Source of the DNA: Schistosoma haematobium
Lineage: Eukaryota; Platyhelminthes; Trematoda; Strigeidida; Schistosomatidae
Reading direction: 5' to 3'
DNA: 64,000 nucleotides
Assembly: GCF_000699445.3 (NCBI RefSeq)
Contig: NC_067200.1
Span: 3,798,950-3,862,949, forward strand
Under the pieces are notes generated by a model, which was not told where the DNA came from, did no database searches, and saw only the letters and a program-made list of their open reading frames with translations. Positions 46,701-59,200 of this stretch are shown here, one piece after another (position 1 is the stretch's first letter; each line of letters begins with the position of its first letter). A program made the position numbers and the translations under genes.

Positions 46701-48643
46701 TGAATTTACAGGTGGCAAACCCAGTGGAGAGTAAATATTTGAGGAGGAGGAGGAGGAGGATGATATTATTGTGGATGGAACAGGAGAAGTAAGTGATGGC
46801 AGTACATCGGCATTATGTGATGATATAGGCGGAGAAAAGTTGAATCTATAAAAAGAAGTAGTTTATTAAAATATGTGTAAAAAAAAAAGAAAAACATCAC
46901 TTTCTTATAAAATCGTCAGCAATGACGAATTACTAAAAGGATCTTATCAACCTTCATCATATCACCATATTAAGATGAATAATTTGTTGATACTAATCAC
47001 CATAATCTACAATCTGTTGAGAGACACTGAGAAAACCGGACAGACCAGGATAATCATGTACGTTTCTTCTCAGCAGCATATTTTGTCTAGATTTTTATAT
47101 TGATTTCTAAATAACTTCCCACTTATTTGATTTCATTTAGTTATATTAGCATGAATGGTGAGTCAGAGATTATGACTTGAGATAGATATTATGTTAATCA
47201 TAATTAATTGGTTGAACGACTTGACATTCCATCTTAATATGAGACACCTCTGCAGTGCAGACTCATGACTCTATAACGTATAGTTCGGCCTTTGGTTTTA
47301 TGTGCTAGTTTACGTTTAACTGACTGACCGAACCCGTTATATTAAGCTTGGCCCACCGAGTGCCGTGGTACATCCGACGGTAAAGACAGTCCGCCATCCC
47401 TCTCGAAATACATTCATATAACCACGCGTATATAGCCACTACCAAAGAAGTCCTACTCATGGAATAAAACAGTATGAGAGTGGTCCGAATTCAATGAAAA
47501 TATCAACAACTAGATTAATCTAAAACCACAACAAATTACATTAAATTCATAACCATTGAATAAATGAATAACTATTTACACTCAGTAGCTAAGTGAATAA
47601 TGTGACAGCGCTTGAAGTGAATAGTACTGAATTGAAATTGTGAATGAGGATGTAGGAACATCTGGCTGATGAAACTCCAAAGTAGTACGAAACATGAGTC
47701 CTGAATTCCACTACTAGCCGAAATCTATATTTATTTAAACACACAAACATTGGTACAAGGAGGCACCAAATAGATATGCACCACACTTTGTCATTCGATT
47801 TGTGTGAGGGTTGAGATACTGCCTGGTGCCCAAAATGAAGCACGTGGTTTCCGTAGGGGGCCACAACCGGGGCCTTGGACCTAAAGGTCTGATTCACAAG
47901 GCAGTGGAGCGACGTTGGAAGATGAAGTCTCATGGTAGCCAGTGATCAACAATTGGTTCACATGCCACTTGTTCCCTCAGGATACTGGAGCCCATTTGCA
48001 TCATTGGTTTGTAATCAGGGATTTCCAACTCCCCTAGATAGATCCGCCACATCCACCAACCCGGTTAAAGCGCCAGACATTCGCTCTTCGTCCTGTCAAT
48101 TTCGTAAACAACATCCCCGCCACGAGAAGGCAGTGAGTAGGACTTCCCTGGCAGAGGCTATATACATGTGGCCATGTGAGAGCATTTCGAGAGGGGGAGC
48201 TGACTCACTCCACTCTCAGTCGTACCAGGACATCATAAAAACTGTTCTGTAAAAACTTAAAATCTAACACAGAATCAATCAAATTGAATGAATTTTCCAA
48301 ATTGCAACCGATTTCAAAACTTACGTAGATTTATTTTGTCCAGATATACTGGTCTGTACACCAACAACACTATCATTAAACGACAAACAATTAGTAGAAG
48401 ATGAAGAAAAAGTTGGATAATTGAAACTATCAAGATTTTTTTGTTCATAAAATTGATTTTGATTTATTTTTGACTGATATGTGCATTGCATTGTTTGATT
48501 AGATAAAGATGGATAATTTACTGGCTGTTGTGGTTGATAATGATTAGTATTAGTTGTTTTAATAAATAAAGATGATTGTATTTCTGTGGATGAATTAGCC
48601 TTTGATAGACCACAATGACATTGTATATGCTAATATAAAAATA

Positions 48644-48721
<78 letters not shown>

Positions 48722-50162
48722 CATTACAATAGTGTATCCAACGGTCATATCAATGTTCCGTTTGATGTTTGATCAAAATCTATCATTTCAATCCATGACT
48801 TCATTTATCTTGGAAATCCTATCAGATAAGATGAGTTGGTGTCTCATGAATCCTTGGCAAGAAGTCAGGAAGTTTGGTTAGTTTTTGCCAACTTATGTCA
48901 CTTCTGATGTAGACGAGATATTCGCTCGGTTCTTCTTTAAAGATGTGAAACGTAGTCTTTAAGAACAGAGGATATTCACAGGTTACTAGTATTCTTCCAT
49001 AGGTGTCTTTGAAGCACTACTTGTATATTTTAGGACCGTTGAGTTAGCAGTTCTTAGGTTAGACGCAGAGTACTAAGCGAGTATGCTGAACCAATAGACG
49101 AGGTAGTGAATCTTTATTGACTGAGATGGTTGGAAGATGTATTAAGCAAACGCATCCATCGGCTACCTGGATGCGCGATGATAGCCGGTATAGGAGTAGG
49201 TGACGAGAAAGTCAGAGGCAGCCAAACCAAGACATGGCATCCGTCCATGAAGACACACTTTGTTGAACTGATTCATGTAGGTAAGTAGGTAGTTTCATAC
49301 CAACTGTTTAGGTTCTGCGTGATTATCAAAAACAATGTTTAAAGTCTTTCAATGGCAGGGAGCAGAATCGATCGCAGTGGTACAGGTGGATTCACTGTTT
49401 ATCTTCCCTTAGATCCTTATCTAAGAACGTTTTCATTGTTTCAGTAATTTATATCTCTTCGATCTGTATTTTTCATCCCTAATCTTTTTTATTTGTCCTC
49501 ATTATGTTGCTATCTCTACTACTCTGGAATTTGGCCTGAAGATTTCATCTCGCTGTACTAGTGTATGCTTGATCACGCGCTAGGACCTACACAAAGATTT
49601 TTTTCACTATCTTACATGTTAGCTACTTAAGTCGCTCATTACTTTGTTGATATATATGTATGCATATTAAATCCTTTTCATTCATTAGTATTCGCATTTT
49701 TGTCCGTATTCGCTTCATATGCTTAGTAACTCTGTGATCTGAATTGTACAATAATAGATTGTAGTCACCTTTTCGTATTGTCATCTAAAATCTACACATC
49801 GTTTGAAGTTATGTAATAACGGTTATCAGGACGAGTGATATACGAAACAATAAGCCAAAACACCATTAAAAACCAGAGAGCACTGGACAGATGTTTTATT
49901 CTAGCAAGAAATTTCTCAGTTGTGCTCGTCAAAAAGTATCAAACACATCACCACCAGACTTAGTGGTAGGTGACTAATCTCCATATCACTAAGTCAGTAT
50001 CTTTTGATGTACATGCCTAACTAAAATCAGCTGCTTACCACGAAACTTGAAGGCCATGAGTTAGGTCCCCGGTAAAGACATGGATGTGTACTAACAGAGG
50101 GTTTTGTTATATCCTAGTGAAGATTGAATTACGTGTAACTTCTAAGGATTATTAATGGACTA

Positions 50163-50232
<70 letters not shown>

Positions 50233-53200
50233 ATAACTATTCAGTAACTAGATTACGTATATCTATATTCCTCTTATTATAAGCTTCATTTTGACCTATA
50301 GATTATTATTGTACGACTTACTGTTCTTAAATTATACTCAGTTTATTGATTACAGTCTCCCACGTTCACAGCCACTTTTTGGCTTGATCTTGTATAAATG
50401 TTATTTCCTATTTTATGGTGTGACGCAGCCTGTTTGTCTGGTATATAAACCAAGTATGTTTGAAATAAATGATTCGTATAGTGGAAGATGTTATTGGCAT
50501 TCTGGTTTCAACTGGACGAGCTAGACGAATAAAGGACCAATAAGGACGCTAGAATCCTCATGCCGGTTGAACGTCATTGGTTTGTCACAGTGCTAAGATT
50601 GTGTAAGTGATATTTCGACAGGCGAATATATCAAGTGATAACTAGCCAGGCTTAAAGTTATAACAGGTTTCGCATAAGAACGGAACAGATTTCTAGTGGT
50701 CCCTAGTTGTTAATGGTTGTCAGTGATGTAAATGTTAAAGCAGTGTTAAGTTCGTCTTACATTGTTCCTACTCGTTCCCTTTCTACTCTTTTGTATATTG
50801 TCTTATACTACTTATTTACATTCAGTAAGCAATTGTATTCCCAACAATTTTCAGACTTATATTGTAACGCAAGTTGTACTGTAATATTCTGAAATGTACA
50901 CATATACTTATAACGTTTATTGTACTTATCATTGTATTTATCATTATAATTACTGTATCTTAATCACTGTAGCCGTTATCCACAGTTTTGTGCATTTGTT
51001 TAAGCGCAACACTTTCCATATTGTTTGCTCTTGGTTCGAGTTTCGGTTGCTCATAAACTGTTATCAAATTTAGACAGCTATCAGCTATCTTTTGTACTAT
51101 TGTATGTTATAATTATTCTCTATGTTACTGTTACAGGAAGCCTTTTCATTTTCATATTTGGATGAAAGCGTTTAAATACCTGAGACACCTCACAAGTTGA
51201 GGTTTGTAACTAAATTTTGTTTATTATTCACTAAAGAGCCGCTATTGTAGACAAATCGTTGTTTTGGAAACTTCGGTTTTGCGCGTATCTCAGTCGGGTG
51301 ACTTGGACGCTTCAACAGACTTAACAAACAGATTACCTGTTAGTTATTTATCATTAATTCTTAAAGAACAGCTGATTTTCATCACAATCCATATAAACTA
51401 ACTATTCGATTATCAAAAAAATGGGTCATGACTAACAGTCCAATACAATATACACATTTCGTCCTATTTCAGACTCCTCAGTTAGATACATACATACATT
51501 CGACAATTGACTTAAATATACTTAAAATAAAGAAAGCATTGGAAGAAGAAAAGAACAAAAAAATGAACAAATAAAACTTACCGGATATGGGCATAAAAAT
51601 TGTTGAGATAATTCATTGGATAATATTTGTTGTTTTTGTTGTTGTTGTTGTTCCATGCTTAGATTACACCAAATACGATGTCTTAAATCAATTAAATTAT
51701 TCATTGTTTGTGAATATAATTCAACAATTGATAAAGTTTTTGTTAATAAATTTAATGCAAGTAAACTAATCTGTTCATTTGATCCATTATTATCATTATT
51801 ATTATGATGATGATCAAATCTAGTTTCAATTAACCATATAGCAAGATGAATTAATAATTGACTTGATTTATTTGTACAATGATTAATTCCAGTAGATGAT
51901 GATAAACGAAATAAGAAGAGTAGTAGTAATGCTAATGGCTAAACAATGAAATTAAATAATAATAATAATAATAATAATAAGTAAATATGAAATGAAGAAA
52001 GAATCTTCTATTAAAACATGCATATCTCATCATATCGTTTTTTTGGATGCAGAATTCAAACTTCATTTGGTGGATCACAAACATCTTAACACTTCAAATG
52101 TTTTATGTATTATAATTGTACTACTCATAAGTAACTAGTGTTTCTATCGTATAATTTCCCATTTTGTATTTCATTGATTAATCGTAAATTATTTCAATTG
52201 ATGTCAATTGAAACTAGAGCACCATGGAAAAGCTGGAACCACTGGACAACCGGTTCGTCCTATTATGGTACTCCTAGGCAGTGGCTGATACGTATTTTAT
52301 TTCTTCAGTCATATTGAACGAATCATTATTGTACTTATCTACGTTAAGAGTTGATTGTCGTTATAGTGGGATTTACCAATTTGAACATTAGTATTTTAAC
52401 GTAGGATAATTATTATCTTATATCAAACATTACGGACTAATATTAGTGAGACAACCACCGAGTACCAGGAAGAATTGGGCAGTTGTTTTATCGTAATATA
52501 GAACTATTCAAAAGTGTGTCCACGATTCTATCACCAGGGATTGCACTCGTACAAGGATGACTAATCTCTATATCACTAAGTCGCCATTCAATAGTTTGCG
52601 TGTTTAACTTCAATCAATTCGTAATATCACGCAACCATCATATTGCGTAACCAACATTAAACATGATGCTTTACTTAACATCAGTCGGTGATTCGAAGTT
52701 TAAAATTGAAATAATCTCCATAAACCCCTATAGTAATTATTATTTACTACAGAATCAGGTAACCTGGGTTGGCATTCCACAAAAAGAATATCGATTTCTT
52801 CAAGACTGTAGGCAAATACTTTGTTTATACGTGTCAACTACCAGGATATTTAGGTAAAAACAAACGATCTGTTTTCGAGTACGTCCAATCACTTAATAAA
52901 GGAAATGGGAAAATATATTCCGCAAGCAGCAGAGTAGTAGCATTTAAGATCCTCCCAAGTGGGGAATATGATATCAAGGTGAAAATGAGCGCTTTTGATG
53001 CGAAAACAAGAAATTCATATGTTTAAAATAGAATTACAAAAATAAGCTATTTACCAAGTGAGTTGTGGGGATCTAACATCTCCAACACTACTTACCAAAC
53101 ATTTTATTACATCATCCGAATGATTTTCATTTATATTATTTAAACGTAACCAACATTCTGTTAAATGATCAAGATCATCACCAATAATACAACAGATACA

Positions 53201-56200
53201 TGCAGCTAATCCAGACTCAAATGAAGTAATATTAGTATTATTATTATCGTTAGTTGTATTATCAAGTAGACGTTTAGCGAAAATCGCTAAAAATCGATGA
53301 AAAAAGGAACAGAAATTTAAAGTGAAAATATAATAACAGTGAACAGAGATATAATATACATATAGATATTAGATACAGTAGATTTAGGATGACAACTGTA
53401 CTAGTCAATATTACATGACTGATAGATTTGATGGTGTAGAATTCAGGATGTTCAGACTAATTGACTTGTTAAGCTAACAATGTTGTTTAAAAACAACATA
53501 TTCATCATCATAGTTAATAACTCATACATCTGACCCACAAATTTTCAAAAAACATTTCAACGGTCAACGTTTAGACATATAACCAATTAACAAGAATAGA
53601 TCTGTGTACTTGACTTTAAACTGTACTTTAAATGTGAGGCTTATTGATATTACCCACGTAGTTGTTAAGTTTGAAGAGGTTGCGAGTTGACTTTGACTGC
53701 GAACGGAAACAAAGACTCGGTGACCAAAACCAATAACCTAGTTATTTGATGCATCCCAGCTCCGCTAACTAGAGGAAAAAGTCCAAACTTCGAATCGGGA
53801 AGTATATTCTGCGAACAGCCAGAAACGAGCGATAATAACAAACGTAATTTAAAACGTATATATACAGTGCAAAACCGTCCTTGGGGAGTGTTACCAAATG
53901 GCATATCAAAAGATGCAACGGACCAACAACACTTAAGATATTTCCCAGTGGAAAATACGACGTGAAGGTGAAAAGAGCGCCTTTGGCGCGAAAACAAGGA
54001 AATTCAAATTCTCTAAATAAAATTACAAAATTAGGTCCTTTCCCAAATGAGTTCTGGGGATCTCAAGTTCCTAACAGTAGTCAAACTGTAATTAAGTAGA
54101 GTGAGGGGTTTAAACATGTATCTCAAGGTCAGAGTTGGACGTGATAGTTTCAAATAGATTGAATGTTGAATAGAAAATTAATAATAAAAATATTTTTATG
54201 ATATCTCAATGGTAATTTTTGCAATTGTGTTAATTGTATTTCAGTTATTTGTTCACTCTGAAGAAGTGACTTACATTAAGTCACGAAACGTTAGAAATAC
54301 AATTGTTTTGGGAATATTACAGAAATATATTGATTATTTTACTGAATTTATCAAACTACTTTTAAGTAATCTGAATTTTGATATTAATTCTTTAGAGAAA
54401 CCAGGTAAATAGTATCAATGATTAATTTACTATTCTTCTTGATAGATGTTAGTAATGTTCAGTAATCGGTTTTACCACACAGACATAAAAAAGTTAATAA
54501 TAAACTTGTGATGTACACACAAGTATCGATATCAGGGTATTTATGTGATAACAGTGATAATTAATGAAAGCAATTAAACATTCAAGTTTATTTGATGTGT
54601 TACTTGAACAATCCTGATACCTACTTGATTTCCGCAACTAATCCAGCATACTTTTATTAGTGTAAGAGCGAAGGGCATCGAGGAAATTGTAGAATATTCA
54701 TAATTGAAATCATGAACTGATAATAGCTAAACAACCATTTAAAACAAAGAAGCACTAAACAGTTGTCTTATGCCAGTATAGGAATCACCAACAGGTAATG
54801 CAAGGTGATCACAGAATATCGCGTATTGATTGAAGTTGAACACGTGCATCATCGGATGCCAGTTCAGTGGTCTAGAGGCTAGGTATTTGCGCGCAAGGAT
54901 CATGTGTCCGATCTCTTACGGTGGGGTTGTGGATGAGAATTTCTGATGAGTCCTATATTATTTGTTATTTATAAATTGGTTAATAAACATATTTGAGTAA
55001 CTAAGTAGTGGTTCGTGTGCTTGGTTTTGGATCATAAATTTCAATGGTACTAGCCCGATATTCAAAAGAAATCAATAGGGTTGGTTTTGAACTAACAACT
55101 CAATAGTCAAAGTTCGGATTATTCGTTCATTATAAACCTAATTTTTAGCCAGTGACAGAAGTTTAAAGGTCGGATTACCACATTCATGATTAGAGAGATG
55201 GAACCTTTCCTAAATGATCTAATGTAAAGCAAATCTGTAAAATAAACTGTTGTATTTCTCCTCTACACTAATGGAACAATAGTTTACTTATGATGGGCAA
55301 TGGACGATTCATTATTATTATCGTGTACGATTCACTTACATTATATTATATATCTACAAAGTTTCAACACAACTCAAATCATCTGACAAGTACGTGTATT
55401 AGCCAACAACTCACAACTGGCAATCCAGTCAATACAAGGATAAAGAAGTATATATGAAACATCGAATATCTGTTAGACTATTAACTAGTCTGTCTGGGAG
55501 AACCACCAGTCACCATCTCCTCCTTCAACACAACAATCTGTGAACTTGAAACTGCTTAGCTTAATACCACGAGCTTTGGTATTGTAGAACACACACTTTA
55601 AACAACCAAGTGAGCACCCTTGAGGTTAGAGCTGAAGTACTGGGGACAAGTGAGGTTGATGAAGTTATGGATCTGCATAGATTGACGTGGTTATAACAAT
55701 GTCTGGTGGTACAGGAGTAGGCTAGAAATCTAGGGATAGACAGACTAAAATATGAACCAATATGCATCATTAGTATAGAATCAGGGTTTTCCGACTCCTC
55801 TTCGTCAATCCACCATACTAACCAAACCAACTCCCGATTTCGTAAACATCACCCCACGTCTTATTTATTTAAACACACAAACATTGATACAATAAGACAC
55901 CGAATATATATATGCGCCACATAAATCATTCGATTTGTGTGAAGTCTGGAATACTGCCTGAGTGCCCAAACCAAAGCAGGTGGTTTTCTTGGGAGGAGCG
56001 TCAATAATCTCCAAGCTGTCAACCTAAACGTCTAAATCAAATGGTAGTGGAGTAACTCTGGAAGATGCAGTCCCATGGTAGCCAGTGACCAACAATAAGT
56101 TCGTACACCATTTGTTCCCTCAGGATCCTGGAGCCCGTATTCTGTGTTGGTTTGGAATCAGGGTTTTTTAACTCCCCTAAGTGGATCCTCTATATCTGTC

Positions 56201-59200
56201 TAAATTTTGTAAACATCACCCCCGACGCGAGAAGGACTTGAGTCGGACTTCCCTGACAGTGACTGTATATGTATGGCCATATGAGAGCGTTTCGAGAGGG
56301 AGAGCTGACTCTCCTCACCCTCAGTTGTGCTAGAGCTTTTGGGGGCAATCATCTTACCAATTTCATTTTCTCACACTGATAAGACACAGAAACTTGGACT
56401 AACATCCACATCTGAAAGGCTTTATGTTGATCATAATAAGTCAGTCAGTAACAACGCAGAACTTCGTACGTACGTACATCAGTTCGAGTTGCCATACCAC
56501 ATTAGCACAGAGATGCAGTTGTCGATTCAAATCCCGTAGTGGTAGAGGTAGCAAGAGTATAAGCAGTAATCGGGAAGATTAGGGTTTGGAGATGTTATTT
56601 AAAGAGTATAATCCAGTGAAATAAATTTAAGAAGAGAAAAAAGAGACAAGGAGGAATCAGGAGATCAAAATTTGGGAGAACACAAAGAGTGGATGCACCT
56701 GCGCCATTGCAAACGATTTTGAGCCATGTCATTCAACGTCTCTAACCATCGTTTGCTATCATCTCGTGGTCCCCAACCAGGTAGTCTACACCTACCAACA
56801 TGACTCAGTCCACTTGTCAGTGATTTCATGGACTAGTGCCATGTTTTGGTTTGGCCGCCTCTAGCTTTCTTCCAACCTACTCCTATACCACTGAACATAG
56901 CACGTCGAGGTAGTCGGTGGTTGGGCATACGTGATAATAATCATAATAAACTGATAACTTGTTGTTTATTAACTATGAAACTATATGAAACGAAAATTCA
57001 AATCACCAATCAATTACCTACAACTGACGGCAAAACTAAATAGAACTATTCCCGTAAATGAATAACAACAACAACAACAATGTCAGTAACAAAAATAGAT
57101 AATATCCACACACACACACACACACAAAAGACTTACAGCATAACTTTCTCAATAATTCAATATCTTGATCCCATAAATGATTAATCAATGCTGTTAATAT
57201 AGTTTTCCAATCTGATAATGGCCAATTTTCAATAATATTTAACCAATTAGTATGTAATAGTACACAATTAAATAACATTATGATAGAATTTAAAATTGGA
57301 TCATGAATAATATGATTATTCAATGAGATTTCATTTAAAGACTGATATAATTTCAATTTTACATCTTCATATAATTCTATTTGCTTTGAACGATGTAAAT
57401 CAGTTAACATAATAGCGAAAATACTTAATGTAGAAAGATTTGGCAGAGATAATGATGAGAATTTTCTGGAAAAAAAGAGAGAGAAATTTAGGCGATACAT
57501 GATGGGTAAGAGGAACAGATAATTTTTTTGTGAAAGATATCAAAGAATAAATAAGTTTAATACCAAAATTATTTATTTATTTGTGTAAACACACAAGAAA
57601 GCACCAAATAGACATGCGCCACATAAATCATTCGATTTGTGTAAGGACCGTGATACTGCCCGGGTGCCCAAACAGAAGGAGGTGGTTTCCGTAGGGGGGC
57701 CATACCACGAGTCCCTGGTTTAAAGATCTAACCTACAAGACAGTGGAGCAACCTAAAGAGATGGAGGCCGATGGTAGCCGGTGTCCAATAATTCATTCAT
57801 ACGCCATTTGTTCCTTCAAGATACCGGCGCTCATGTGCACCACTGGTTTGAAATCAGGGTTTTCCAACTCCCCTAGGTGGACTCGCCATGTCCACCAACC
57901 CAATTAAAGTGCCGGGCATTCGCTTTTCGTCTTCTCAATTTCATAAACAATACACCCACTACGAGGGCATTTGGGGGTTTAATACCAAAATACTGTAATT
58001 ATTAATTTAAAAAGATTACAGTTCAAAGAATCATGTATCAGTAAACAACATCCTTAACTTAAATAAGTTACAGTGACTTTCATGACTATCACAAGTTATC
58101 TGTAATATTTAAACTTATTTCAGTTAACATGCCATAGAAAACTAGGAAGCAATGGACAAATTGTTCATCTTATAATGGAACTGAACAGGAGTGTTTACCC
58201 ATGACCCTTATCAGGACAGAAATTGAGGGTCTTTAGGTTTCGCAGTGAACCTCTGAACATTAGTAACACCGGGTTCAACACTAATAATATACCTTCAGCT
58301 TCAATACATTGTGATATCATATCGTTTGATATTAAGGACAATTGTTACACTCTAAATTACACAAATTATGATTCAAACCAATTTCCACAAAACTAGGTTC
58401 AGATAACTGTTACCTTACTTAAAAGGTATTAAGATTTTTGTAAAGTTTTGTAGTTTTCCGTTGTTGATATTCAGGACTACAAATGGTTAGTGTTATGATG
58501 TATTGTGTCCGACAACTAATACACATGCTTGTGATATGGTTTAGCTAGTAACCTTTCTTTCTCATTCGGAGTCTTTTAATTAGAATAGCCAGTTGGACTC
58601 TCGCATAGGTGGATTGCCTATCAGTATTAAATCTTGGACTCCACACGTCGAAACAGATTCTAGGACAATATTTTCAGGCGATCAGTTCAGGATGCATATA
58701 TGACAGCAGATACTAGTTGATACAGTGAGTCAGTCAAAAGTCACCAAATGAAAAGTTGGTGTTATTACACAAGATATATATAGGCGATTTCATATGCAAT
58801 TGAAGAAGTTTGGTTCAATGAACTTCTTTCATCACTCTCGGTCTTCGTTCTCAGTAGCTAGTTGGAAGCTTTCGAATAGGTAGTTCGTGTATCAGTATCC
58901 ATTATGGGACACATAGCGTTACAACACTTAAACACGAATCTGATCAGCTACTTCAGTAAGAAAGAAATTTTATCAACTAAGTCTGAATCCAGAATATATA
59001 TACACTTATTCATATACCTATATCTATTCCCCTCAGAAAACAAAACTCCTTTTGAACAAAAAGCGTATCCGTTCACAGTAAATGAAGCCATATCTTAACC
59101 GATAGCCTACGCTTATATGTATTTATATAGACATTAAAATATATAAACTTACGGATGTAAACATAATTGAATAATTGTTTGAATATCATTAGTAACTAGA

